Shown here piece after piece: positions 53,680 through 62,190 of a DNA stretch of 64,000 bases. The notes beneath the pieces are model-generated. The model did no database searches. It had not been told where the DNA came from and worked only from the letters and a program-made list of their open reading frames with translations. This stretch comes from JANNAT01 sp031384605. Its GTDB lineage: Bacteria > Pseudomonadota > Alphaproteobacteria > Rhodobacterales > Rhodobacteraceae. The stretch spans positions 106,526 to 170,525 of the forward strand of contig JANNAT010000089.1 of assembly GCA_031384605.1 (NCBI GenBank). The letters are read 5' to 3'. Numbering within the stretch: the stretch's first letter is position 1; each line of letters opens with the position of its first letter. The translations under genes were made by a program, and so were the position numbers.

Positions 53680-54480
53680 TCAATCTTCTTGGCCGAGCAA
53701 CACCGGAAACCAATCCGCGCGCAGGCGCTGTCCCGCAACCATGCCATGCCCCGGAAACGGTGGCGAAGTGCGCCCCGGTCGCTCGACATAATGCGCATCG
53801 TCCCCCAACAAACGCAGCGAAAACGCGCGGCGGCGCCGATCAGAAATGTTGCCACGCGCGCCGTGCAGGGTGCGATAATGAAACGCCACTGCGTCGCCCG
53901 GTTCCATCTGCCATTCCAGCACTGGCATGCCTTCTGCGTCAGGATCAGGCACCGGCATGTAAAGGTCGGCATCAGGATAGAAACTGGTCTCGGCCAGCCA
54001 ACGCGTCGGCAACACATCGCGCGGCCAACGGTGCGACCCGGCCACGCAGCGCAGGGATGCTTCGGTCACCGGATCAAGCGGGCACCAGAAAGATACATTC
54101 TGCTGACCGCCGACGAAATAATACGGACCATCCTGATGCCAGGGCGTCGGGCGCGACGTGCCGGGTTCTTTGACCAGCACATGATCATGGAACAACTGCA
54201 CGCGGCTTGACTGCATCAATTGGCCCGCCACCGCCACGGCATCTGAAGTACGGATCACCCGTTCAAACTGGGGAATGCGTTGCCAATTGCAATAATCGTC
54301 AAAAAACCGCCCCGCCTCACCGGGTTTCAGGTTTTCCGCCGCATAGGGGCCCGGCTCTGCCATATTGCGCGCCACCCCCGCGCGCAGATCATCAACATGA
54401 TCCGTGAACAGCCCCTTGATCAACACCGCCCCATCGCGGTGATAGGCGGCAATGGTGGTCTGGGCAATTTCAACGGCCAT
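53680..54480 (-). CDS. Phytanoyl-CoA dioxygenase (PhyH) family protein
   Basis: The protein has 266 residues from ATG 54480 (MAVEIAQTTIAAYHRDGAVL). Fe(II)/2-oxoglutarate oxygenase: TPWHQDGPYYFVGG supplies the His and Asp, FHYRTLHGARGN the distal His, and RRRRAFSLRLLG the 2-oxoglutarate-binding Arg. The substrate is unknown. The 93-bp AT-rich gap to the convergent amidotransferase gene has a bulged GAAATTAAAC / GTTTATTTC hairpin, probably a terminator. Confidence 0.88.
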   Translation of the reverse strand: MAVEIAQTTIAAYHRDGAVLIKGLFTDHVDDLRAGVARNMAEPGPYAAENLKPGEAGRFFDDYCNWQRIPQFERVIRTSDAVAVAGQLMQSSRVQLFHDHVLVKEPGTSRPTPWHQDGPYYFVGGQQNVSFWCPLDPVTEASLRCVAGSHRWPRDVLPTRWLAETSFYPDADLYMPVPDPDAEGMPVLEWQMEPGDAVAFHYRTLHGARGNISDRRRRAFSLRLLGDDAHYVERPGRTSPPFPGHGMVAGQRLRADWFPVLLGQED

Positions 54481-54592
54481 GACATGTCCTTTTCGGCGGC
54501 TGACACCATAACGCCGCAAACCAATCTCTTTGCCAAGGGTCAAAAACCTGCTTTACCCCTGCTGACCCTGCCCTTGACCGCAAAGTTCTGTC

Positions 54593-55549
54593 GTGACGCA
54601 ACCGCCTATGATTTCTTTGCAAAAGGCCCGCGACGCCGCACATGCGGCGGTTATCGCCCAACGAGGTGCTGCGTCTTCGATGGTTCAGTTGAACCCCGGT
54701 GCGCCGAAACAAGCCAGCTTTGTTTTTCGCGCCGATCTGGGCGCGGGTGGCCATATCGTCGTCAAGATCGGCGATCCCCGCCGCATTGCGCTTGCAGCAG
54801 CCCGCTTGACGGCGGTTTACCCCGCGATGTGCGACGGGCGGTTCCGCGTGCCACAACTGTTGGCGCATGATGCGGATGGCGGCGTTCTGGTGATGGAAGA
54901 CGCCCGCGGGCAATCTGCGCATGATCTGTTTTTGTCCGGGCCAGCGGGGGCCGCGCGATCTTTGGCTGCTGCCGGGGCGTGGATTGCGCGGTTTCACAGA
55001 CCGACCCGCCATATGGGCGCGTTCAACCCCGATCCGCATCTGAATTGGCTGCAAAAGCAAGTGGCGGCCCACCGCGCAGGCGCGCGCGTGATCGCTGATT
55101 TCGACAGGTTTGAGGCCGCTTTGAGCGAACTGCAGCACGCCTGCGATGCCGCGCGCGGCCAACCGGTTTTGCGCTGCATTACCCACCGCGATTATCATCT
55201 GCGCAATTTGCTGGTCCGTAATCTGGGCCGGACCTATGGCATAGATTTCGAAAACGCCAAGCGCGATGAGGCGTTGCGCGATCTGCTGTTTTTCGCCGCG
55301 GACGCCGCGAAAATCGCCCCCGCGCCGCCAACGGCTAACGCCCTGCGCGGGGTCGCCACGTCGTTGCGCACCGCCTACAACCGCCCCTTGGGCGCCAAAA
55401 TCAGCCGCCAGGTGGTGCAAGCCGCATTTGCGTTATCAGGTTGGGCCAGTCTTGATATGGCACAGTCGGCCCTTGGCCCAAACCGCACCCGCGCCTTGGC
55501 GGTAATGCAGCTGATCGCCACAACCGACGACCTTTTTGCCGATCCATAG
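54593..55549 (+). CDS. Aminoglycoside phosphotransferase (APH)-fold kinase
   Basis: The protein has up to 318 residues from GTG 54593; ATG 54608 (MISLQKARDAAH) is an alternative start. Kinase-like motifs: VVKIG (ATP-binding Lys), GVLVMEDARG (hinge), THRDYHLRNLLV (catalytic H-x-D-x4-N) and GIDFENAKRDEALRDLLFF (metal Asp). Such kinases phosphorylate small molecules; no resistance role can be inferred. Confidence 0.8.
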   Translation: MTQPPMISLQKARDAAHAAVIAQRGAASSMVQLNPGAPKQASFVFRADLGAGGHIVVKIGDPRRIALAAARLTAVYPAMCDGRFRVPQLLAHDADGGVLVMEDARGQSAHDLFLSGPAGAARSLAAAGAWIARFHRPTRHMGAFNPDPHLNWLQKQVAAHRAGARVIADFDRFEAALSELQHACDAARGQPVLRCITHRDYHLRNLLVRNLGRTYGIDFENAKRDEALRDLLFFAADAAKIAPAPPTANALRGVATSLRTAYNRPLGAKISRQVVQAAFALSGWASLDMAQSALGPNRTRALAVMQLIATTDDLFADP

Positions 55550-55777
55550 CGGGCAGCTGTTTTGCAAATCATCGCAGGCAAACCCCGGCAAACTTCAAAT
55601 CGCTTTGGGATCACTGGGGAAGATGCAACAGGTCCAGTAACCATCTGGCAACGTTTGTAAAACAGAAATGACCCACAGAAAACTGGTGGCAATTCGGCCA
55701 CAGGCTGTTCAAACACTTTGACCGCCGCCTGCCCGGTCGCTAAGGTTCAGTCAGAATTTGATTTGGCGGCGCATCCG

Positions 55778-56809
55778 ATGAACCTTAAAGAGCTGTCCCA
55801 AAAGCTGGGCCTGTCGCCCACAACCGTCAGCCGGGCGCTGAACGGTTACCCGGAAGTTAATGATGTCACCCGTGACAGGGTTCTGGCAGCCGCCAAACGG
55901 CACAATTACCGCCCGAATACCCGAGCGATAAGACTGGCAACAGGGCGGGCGATGGCGGTTGGACATATCTTTCCGGTTGCCACCAAAAACGAAATCATGA
56001 ACCCGATCTTTGCCGATTTTATCGCGGGCGCGAGTGAGATTTATACCCAGAACGGCTATGACATGCTGCTGTCGATTGTGGCAGACGGGGCAGAGGAATC
56101 CAGTTACCGCGACCTGAAATCGCGCGGGGCGGTCGATGGGGTGATCGTGCATGCGGTGCGCGCGGTTGATGCCCGAATTCCTGCGCTGATGGACATTGGC
56201 CTGCCCTTTGTTGCGCATGGCCGGGCCACCAGCATGGACGACAGCTATTCCTGGGTGGATGTGAACAACCGGCGCGCGTTTTTGCGGGCGGCAAATTTCT
56301 TGCTTGATCTTGGCCATCTGCGCATTGGCCTTGTGAACGGATTGGAAAACATGGCCTTTGCAGCCAGGCGTCGAACAGGCTATAGCGACGCTTTGGCAGC
56401 ACGCGGCATTCAACACGATCCGGGGCTGATGGCCTCGGGTGAGATGACCGAACAGGCAGGCTTTCTGGCTGCCTCGCAGATGCTTGACCGCGATGATCCG
56501 CCAACGGCGTTTCTGGCGGCGTCGATGCTGTCGGGCATGGGGGTGCGCCGCGCTATCGAAGGGCGCGGTCTGCGCATGGGGCGCGATGTGTCGGTGATTA
56601 TTTTTGACGATGAGCTGAGCTATTTGCGCAATGGCGATGATGTGCCGATTTTCACTGCAACGCGGTCGTCGGTGCGTGATGCCGGACGGATTGCAGCGCA
56701 AATGCTGCTGGATCTGATTGCCGATCCAACATCCGCCCCGCATCACCGCTTGCTTGAGGCGGATTTGATTCTGGGCCAATCCACTGGCCCAGTGCCAAAG
56801 CACGTCTAA
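55778..56809 (+). CDS. LacI-family transcriptional regulator
   Basis: The protein has 343 residues from ATG 55778 (MNLKELSQKLGLSPTTVSRALNGYPEVN). The HTH and hinge (residues 1-60) are followed by a periplasmic-binding-protein-like sugar domain (MAVGHIFPVATKNEIMNPIFADFIAGASEIY). It resembles AglR, the alpha-glucoside repressor of alphaproteobacteria, because glk follows it 47 bp downstream; the agl transporter genes themselves are not in the window. The gap 55550-55777 has an AACGTT-centred site at about 55650 but no clear operator. Confidence 0.88.
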   Translation: MNLKELSQKLGLSPTTVSRALNGYPEVNDVTRDRVLAAAKRHNYRPNTRAIRLATGRAMAVGHIFPVATKNEIMNPIFADFIAGASEIYTQNGYDMLLSIVADGAEESSYRDLKSRGAVDGVIVHAVRAVDARIPALMDIGLPFVAHGRATSMDDSYSWVDVNNRRAFLRAANFLLDLGHLRIGLVNGLENMAFAARRRTGYSDALAARGIQHDPGLMASGEMTEQAGFLAASQMLDRDDPPTAFLAASMLSGMGVRRAIEGRGLRMGRDVSVIIFDDELSYLRNGDDVPIFTATRSSVRDAGRIAAQMLLDLIADPTSAPHHRLLEADLILGQSTGPVPKHV

Positions 56810-56856
56810 GCCATGATGCCTTCCTTTTCCCATAAAACGCCCAAAAGGTGCCAGAC

Positions 56857-57828
56857 ATGACCGCGCCCCTAGCCATCGTTGCCGATATTGGCGGCACCAA
56901 CACCCGTGTCGCGCTTGCCGATGGGGCCGTGGTGCGCGCAGGCAGTATCGCCAGATTTTCCAATGCCGATTATCCCAGCCTTGAGCCGGTTTTGCGGCAG
57001 TATCTGGCAGAGGCCGGTGTGGCCGAAGTGGACGGCGTTTGCGTCGCTGCGGCAGGCCCGGTGCGCGACGGTGTCGCGGTGATGACCAATCTGGACTGGA
57101 CGATTGATGCGCCCTTGCTGGTGCGCGCAACTGGGGCTGGCAAGACTGCAATCCTGAACGATCTGCAAGCGCAGGGCCACGCCTTGGGCCATATTGCCCC
57201 GCAGTTCTTGCGCCCGCTGATTGCAGGTGCGCCCCAAGCGGGGGCAGCGATGCTGGTCGTCGGCGTGGGCACCGGCATGAACGCCGCCCCGGTGCATGAG
57301 ACACCCTGGGGTCGTGTGGTGGCGGCATCGGAATGCGGCCATATTTCAATGCCGGTGCAAACCGCGCAGGATTTCCGGCTGGCGCAGTTTATCGCCGGTT
57401 ATGGCCCGCACGCGCATGGCTTTGCTGGCGTTGAAGACGTTTTGGCAGGCCGGGGGTTGGAACGGGTGCATGCGTTTGTGACGATGGAACGCGGCGCGGT
57501 TCAAGAAATGAAAGCCGCTGACATCATGGCCGCGATTGGTGCGGGCGATGCGGCGGCGGTTGAAACCGCGCGGCTATATGTGCATCTGCTGGGGGCCGAG
57601 TTGGGCAACCTTGCGCTGATCCATCTGCCCTTTGGCGGGATTTATCTGATCGGCGGCGTTGCCCGCGCGATGACACCTTTCATGGAGGAATTGGGCCTGA
57701 CCGCGGCTTTCCGCGACAAGGGACGGTTCGGCGCGTTTATGGAGGGGTTTTCGGTGCAGGTGGTTGAAGATGATTTCGCAGCCCTGACCGGATGTGCGGC
57801 CTATTTGGCGAATGGCGGGCGCGGATAA
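56857..57828 (+). CDS. glk: Glucokinase
   Basis: The protein has 323 residues from ATG 56857, behind AAAGGTG. Phosphorylates glucose with ATP. IVADIGGTNTRVALADG (phosphate loop), ILNDLQAQGHALGHI (catalytic Asp), VGVGTGMNAAPV and SECGHISMP are typical for the Glk family. Likely in one operon with the LacI regulator gene. Confidence 0.93.
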   Translation: MTAPLAIVADIGGTNTRVALADGAVVRAGSIARFSNADYPSLEPVLRQYLAEAGVAEVDGVCVAAAGPVRDGVAVMTNLDWTIDAPLLVRATGAGKTAILNDLQAQGHALGHIAPQFLRPLIAGAPQAGAAMLVVGVGTGMNAAPVHETPWGRVVAASECGHISMPVQTAQDFRLAQFIAGYGPHAHGFAGVEDVLAGRGLERVHAFVTMERGAVQEMKAADIMAAIGAGDAAAVETARLYVHLLGAELGNLALIHLPFGGIYLIGGVARAMTPFMEELGLTAAFRDKGRFGAFMEGFSVQVVEDDFAALTGCAAYLANGGRG

Positions 57829-57837
57829 ACCAAGGGG

Positions 57838-57852
57838 GGGGGTCACACCCCC
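57838..57852. terminator. Hairpin between convergent glk and esterase genes
   Basis: GGGGGT / ACCCCC around CAC lies 10 nt after the glk stop. A second small hairpin AAAAGC / GCTTTT follows. Together they probably insulate the two convergent units. Confidence 0.45.
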
Positions 57853-57942
57853 GTCTAAAAAGCGGTGCTTTTGAGCCCCCCGTGGAGTATTTTTTCCAAA
57901 ATAAATGCGGATTTTAGGCAAATTTGACGTAAATTGCGCGCG

Positions 57943-58605
57943 TTAGACACCCAAACGATCCTTGATGAATGCCAGTGCCACTTGCAACCCATCGGGCGCG
58001 ATACCGTGGCCCGATCCCGTCATGACATGGCCGTAAGTATCAAAGCCAGCCGCCACCAAGGCATCCCCTGCCAAGGCCATTTCACCAAAATCGACCACAT
58101 CATCGCGGTCGCCGTGCATCAGCAGGACCGGTGGTTTTGACAAGGTTTCGGGGGCAAGGCGTTCAGGCGCGATCAAGCGGCCGGAAATGGCAATCACGCC
58201 TGCGATTGGGGCGTCGCGACGCGGGGCCACGTGCAACGCCGTCATGGCACCTTGGGAAAATCCCAGCAAGATCAGGTCTTTGGGCGTCAACCTTTCGTCA
58301 TCCAGACGGGCGTCCAGAAATGCGTTCACTGCCGCTGCAGCCCGCGCCAGCCCGACCATGGCCTGATCCACCGTCGAGCCATCAAAGCGTGGAATGCCAA
58401 ACCATTGGCGCCCGAACGGATTGCCCGAACACGGGTCTGGCGCATCGGGGGCATAAAATACCGCATCGGGCAGATGCGGTGACAACGGATCGGCCAGGCC
58501 CAGCAGATCGGCCCCATCCGCGCCATAGCCGTGCAAAACCACCACCATCTGGCGAGGGGTGCCAGAGCGTGCGGCGCGGCGGCCAAATTTCAGATCATTG
58601 CTCAT
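57943..58605 (-). CDS. Carboxylesterase/phospholipase family serine hydrolase
   Basis: The protein has 220 residues from ATG 58605 (MSNDLKFGRRAARSG). VVVLHGYGADGADLLGLADPL, GFSQGAMTALHVA (Ser nucleophile), LLMHGDRDDVVDF (Asp) and MTGSGHGIAPDGL (His) form the triad of the YpfH/acyl-protein-thioesterase-like group. It overlaps the glycosylase stop by 4 bp. Confidence 0.9.
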   Translation of the reverse strand: MSNDLKFGRRAARSGTPRQMVVVLHGYGADGADLLGLADPLSPHLPDAVFYAPDAPDPCSGNPFGRQWFGIPRFDGSTVDQAMVGLARAAAAVNAFLDARLDDERLTPKDLILLGFSQGAMTALHVAPRRDAPIAGVIAISGRLIAPERLAPETLSKPPVLLMHGDRDDVVDFGEMALAGDALVAAGFDTYGHVMTGSGHGIAPDGLQVALAFIKDRLGV

Positions 58606-59228
58606 CGAATACCATCCCGGGATTTTGCGACGTGGTAATAGGCCCAAAGAATGCGCGCCGCAACCGATTGCCAAGGCGACCAGGCGGCAGCCAGCCCGCG
58701 CAATGCCTTTTCCGTGGGGCGCGTGGGCAGATCGAACAACACCTTTGCAGCCTCTTGCAACGCCAGATCGCCAGGGGCAAAAACATTTGCCCGACCTAAG
58801 GCAAACATCGCATATATCTCGGCTGTCCAGTTGCCGATGCCGGGCACCGCGATCAGCGTTTTGACGACATCTGCATCGGGCGCGTCGCGCAGCGCATCGA
58901 AATCAATGCCCGCATTGGCCAAAGCCCGCCCATAACGCGCCTTTTGCCGTGACAGGCCGACGGCGCGCAGGTCTTCATCCGAGGCTGTCGCCATGACCGC
59001 CTGATCGGTCACCCCTGCCGCCTGCATCCGCGCCCAGATGGCATTGGCCGAGGCAACCGACACTTGTTGACCGACAATGGCATCCAGCAAAGACGTAAAG
59101 CCGTCAGCCTGACGGCGCAGGGGCAACGGCCCGACAACCGTTAACGCATGCGCAAAGCGAGGCTCGGATTTGGCCAACCATGTGGCACCTTCGGCCACAC
59201 AGTCCAGACTAACGATGATCCGTCCCAC
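58602..59228 (-). CDS. DNA-3-methyladenine glycosylase II (AlkA-like)
   Basis: The protein has about 208 residues from GTG 59228 (MGRIIVSLDCVAEGA); the frame is open upstream but overlaps the divergent MFS promoter. HhH-GPD fold: LLDAIVGQQVSVASANAIWARM, GIGNWTAEIYAMFALG (hairpin) and FAPGDLALQEA with the catalytic Asp. Excises alkylated bases in base-excision repair. No AlkA N-terminal domain is present, as in short bacterial MAG proteins. Confidence 0.88.
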   Translation of the reverse strand: MGRIIVSLDCVAEGATWLAKSEPRFAHALTVVGPLPLRRQADGFTSLLDAIVGQQVSVASANAIWARMQAAGVTDQAVMATASDEDLRAVGLSRQKARYGRALANAGIDFDALRDAPDADVVKTLIAVPGIGNWTAEIYAMFALGRANVFAPGDLALQEAAKVLFDLPTRPTEKALRGLAAAWSPWQSVAARILWAYYHVAKSRDGIR

Positions 59229-59320
59229 CAATGCCCCTGCCCCCTTTTGATTGCAGCAAAACCTATGCGTTGCGACGAATAGCCCTTGCCCTGCGCAAAC
59301 CCCGTCCCTACCCATGCGGT

Positions 59321-60532
59321 ATGACACAAACAGATCGCATCGCAGCCCGCAATGTCGGCGTTCTTGTCGCCTCTCAGGCGATCCTTGGCGCACAATTGCC
59401 GATGATCTTTATCATCGCGGGGTTGGCGGGCCAATCACTGGCACCGAACAAATGTTGGGCGACGCTGCCGATATCGGCGATGGTGATCGGCTCGATGCTG
59501 ACAGCCACCCCGATTTCGGCGTTTATGGCGCGCTATGGCCGGCGCGCGGGCTTTATCGCGGGCACGCTTGGCGGCACGTTGGGGGCGGCCACGGGGGCGC
59601 TGGGGCTTTATACCGGATCGTTTGCGCTGTTCGTGCTGGGCGCGCTGTTTTCCGGCATCTATATGTCGGCGCAGGGGTTTTACCGCTTTGCCGCTGCCGA
59701 TATGGCGTCAGATGAATTCCGACCAAAGGCGATTTCCTGGGTGATGGCGGGCGGGCTTTTGTCGGCTATCGTCGGGCCGGAACTGGTCAAGCTGACCAAT
59801 GATGCCTTTGTGATCCCGTTTTTGGGCACCTATCTGACGGTAATTGCGCTGAACCTGAGCGGTATTTTCCTGTTTGGATTGCTGAATATCCCCAAACCCG
59901 CGGCCAGCGTGGCAGGTGCGCCGGTTGTGGGCCGCAGCCGGGCCGAGTTGATCCGCACGCCGCGCATCGCGGTCGCGGTGATTGTGGCCACAGTCTCTTA
60001 TGCCCTGATGAACCTTGTAATGACGTCCTCGCCTTTGGCGGTTGTGGGGTGTGGCTATATGAAAGATGACGCCGCCAACGTGGTGATGGGCCATGTTCTG
60101 GCAATGTATGCGCCGTCCTTTGTCACCGGCCACATCATCGCGCGGTTCGGGGTAGAGCGGGTGATGGCGGTTGGGCTGGTAATTTTGGCTTGTGCCGGGG
60201 CAGTTGCGATTGCGGGCGTTGATTTGATGAATTTCTTTGCTGCGTTGATTTTGTTGGGCATCGGTTGGAATTTCGGCTTTATCGGGGCCACGACGATGCT
60301 GACCGGGGCGATTGCGCCGTCTGAACGCGGGCGGATGCAGGGGCTGAACGATCTGATCGTGTTTGGTGGCGTGACCATGGCCAGCTTTTCGTCGGGCGGT
60401 TTGATGAATTGCTCGGGCGGGTCTGTGCAGGCGGGATGGCAGGCGGTGAACATCGCGATGCTGCCGTTTCTGGTGCTGGCGGGCGGGGCGCTGATCTGGC
60501 TGGCTGCGCGGGTGAAAGAGCGATCCGTCTGA
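59321..60532 (+). CDS. MFS transporter
   Basis: The protein has 403 residues from ATG 59321 (MTQTDRIAARNVGVLVASQA). Twelve hydrophobic segments; loop motif ARYGRRAGFIAG between helices 2 and 3, and APSERGRMQGLNDLIVFG in the C-terminal half. The YfmO/'riboflavin'-like subgroup cannot be resolved. The substrate is unknown. Its stop is 2 bp before the GNAT start, so the two genes form an operon. Confidence 0.88.
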   Translation: MTQTDRIAARNVGVLVASQAILGAQLPMIFIIAGLAGQSLAPNKCWATLPISAMVIGSMLTATPISAFMARYGRRAGFIAGTLGGTLGAATGALGLYTGSFALFVLGALFSGIYMSAQGFYRFAAADMASDEFRPKAISWVMAGGLLSAIVGPELVKLTNDAFVIPFLGTYLTVIALNLSGIFLFGLLNIPKPAASVAGAPVVGRSRAELIRTPRIAVAVIVATVSYALMNLVMTSSPLAVVGCGYMKDDAANVVMGHVLAMYAPSFVTGHIIARFGVERVMAVGLVILACAGAVAIAGVDLMNFFAALILLGIGWNFGFIGATTMLTGAIAPSERGRMQGLNDLIVFGGVTMASFSSGGLMNCSGGSVQAGWQAVNIAMLPFLVLAGGALIWLAARVKERSV

Positions 60533-60534
60533 TC

Positions 60535-61008
60535 ATGGCGGTGGTTCGTGTGGCCTTACCCGATGATCTGCCCGCCCTATTGGCATTGGTTCAGGGACTT
60601 GCGCGCCATCATGGCGATACGCCTTTGGTGACGATGCAAAGCCTGCAGCGTGATCTGTTCGGGCCGGTGACATGGTTTCACACCTTGGTGGCCGAGGAAA
60701 ACGCGCATCTTTTGGGTTATGCCACGCTGCTGCCTTTGGCGCGCTTGCATCTGGGTCAACGCGGCATGGATCTTCACCATCTATACGTAAATCAACCCGC
60801 CCGCGCGCGCGGCATTGGTCAGGCTTTGGTTTTAGCCGCCCGGCAACATGCGCGGGATTTGGGGTGCAGCTATTTTACCGTTGGCACCAGCCTCGACAAT
60901 CATGCAGCGCATCAGTTTTACCTGTGCGCAGGTTTTGCGGACAAGCCATTGGAAGGGCGACGCTTTTCAATGGATTTAACCCAGAAAATCGCTACCACCA
61001 CCCGCTGA
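60535..61008 (+). CDS. GNAT-family N-acetyltransferase
   Basis: The protein has 157 residues from ATG 60535 (MAVVRVALPDDLPALLALVQ). Acetyl-CoA-binding motif VNQPARARGIGQALVLAARQHARDLG (R-x-x-G-x-G/A) and the C-terminal NHAAHQFYLCAGF are typical. The C-terminus overlaps the convergent synthase-like gene by 17 bp. Confidence 0.88.
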   Translation: MAVVRVALPDDLPALLALVQGLARHHGDTPLVTMQSLQRDLFGPVTWFHTLVAEENAHLLGYATLLPLARLHLGQRGMDLHHLYVNQPARARGIGQALVLAARQHARDLGCSYFTVGTSLDNHAAHQFYLCAGFADKPLEGRRFSMDLTQKIATTTR

Positions 61009-61753
61009 CCGCCTGCCACAACAACCCACCCCGGCGGCGGAATTCGGACTGGCCCATCCGGCCTTCGGTTACCACAGATGGATCGGCTGCTACCTGGCGC
61101 AACAATCGCTCTGCCTGCCAGCCTGCCAACAGCGCCGCGCCGCCCCGCCCCACCAGCCGCCGGTCTGCCCTTGCCGCAGCAATCCGTGCCAATCCGGCTT
61201 GCGCAAGGGCGGCAATGGCATCTGCACGCTTGTCCAACAACGGCATGCGCCCGCGCGCCGTCAAATCCGGCACTGCACGCAAGTAATTCGCCAGCCCATG
61301 CGCCCAGCCATAGGCGCGCGCGCTAGGTTGTGCAGCCGCGTCCGCGCCACACGCTTTGGCCGCCAGCCACATCAGCCCCGCCGCGGTATCATCCAGATAA
61401 GTTTCAAATTCAAAGGCATCCGCAAAGGGTTCGGAATACACATCCCGGCGCCGCGCGGCGATCAGTCTATCCAATACATCTACCGGCAGCCCCGCATCCC
61501 GGATCAATTCAAACAACGGCCCCGCCACTTCATGCGCGCGGGGGCTGGCTTCGCCCACCACATCGCGCCACCATTGCAGCCGCATCTCGGCAATCAGCGG
61601 CTCTTTCGTGACCCAAGGCGCGCGGGCGACTTCCAGATTGAAGGCATAAAGCACAAATAACCGCCCCCGCAGTGCCAAGGGGGCAGCCGTAACAGCGGCA
61701 AAACGATCAGCATCGCCACGTTCGACAAGGGCCGCGCAGGCGGTGATCGTCAT
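60992..61753 (-). CDS. Squalene/phytoene synthase family protein (NDUFAF6-like)
   Basis: The protein has 253 residues from ATG 61753 (MTITACAALVERGDADRFAA). Trans-prenyltransferase-like helices: LYAFNLEVARAPWVTKEP, MRLQWWRDVV, and YLDDTAAGLMWLAA in place of the catalytic DxxxD motif, with YGWAHGLANYLRAVP. The Asp-rich motifs are degenerate, so it is more like the mitochondrial complex-I assembly factor NDUFAF6 than a carotenoid enzyme. It overlaps the lipoprotein stop by 4 bp. Confidence 0.82.
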   Translation of the reverse strand: MTITACAALVERGDADRFAAVTAAPLALRGRLFVLYAFNLEVARAPWVTKEPLIAEMRLQWWRDVVGEASPRAHEVAGPLFELIRDAGLPVDVLDRLIAARRRDVYSEPFADAFEFETYLDDTAAGLMWLAAKACGADAAAQPSARAYGWAHGLANYLRAVPDLTARGRMPLLDKRADAIAALAQAGLARIAAARADRRLVGRGGAALLAGWQAERLLRQVAADPSVVTEGRMGQSEFRRRGGLLWQAVSGWW

Positions 61754-62190
61754 GGCGCTGCAATCGCATCCAGCACGCGCTGCGTGAACGCCAGCATTGC
61801 GGGTTCCGGACAACTGGCTGATATCGTTGCCATGCCTGCGATAGGGGGATTTGCGGTGACGCGGTCTTGGCCGTAATCAAGGCAAAGATGGTCGTCCCCC
61901 GGCGCAATAATCCGCACCCGCGGCGCCTCAGCCGCAACAAGGGCTGCAACATCAGCGAACAGCCCCGGCCTGCCTTGGGCAATGGTCCTGTTCTGGTTTT
62001 TCCCGCCAGCTTCTGACGAAACTATTGCAACCCTGTCATCGGCATAAACCGTCTTTTCCACAAAGCCGGAAAACACGCCATTGCCCGAGTAAACCGCAAT
62101 GAAAGGTGTGCCTTCGGGCGGCACTTGCAATGCCTCAACACATCCTGAAAGCAGCGCGCCCATCAACGCAGCCCGCGCCACCGACTTCAT
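61750..62190 (-). CDS. Hypothetical lipoprotein (146 aa)
   Basis: Signal with lipobox ALLSGC (MKSVARAALMGALLSGCVEA), then a soluble domain with FIAVYSGNGVFSGFVEKTVYADDRVAIVSSEA and a C-terminal helix. It overlaps the cimA stop (4 bp) and the next gene, so it lies in the cimA operon. Function unknown. Confidence 0.75.
   Translation of the reverse strand: MKSVARAALMGALLSGCVEALQVPPEGTPFIAVYSGNGVFSGFVEKTVYADDRVAIVSSEAGGKNQNRTIAQGRPGLFADVAALVAAEAPRVRIIAPGDDHLCLDYGQDRVTANPPIAGMATISASCPEPAMLAFTQRVLDAIAAP

Noticed and set aside
53646..54017. Minus-strand frame ending VEWKKKY, suggesting a frameshifted C-terminus of the dioxygenase
   Set aside because: The annotated frame already contains all catalytic residues and ends naturally; the other frame is Cys/Arg-rich shadow sequence.
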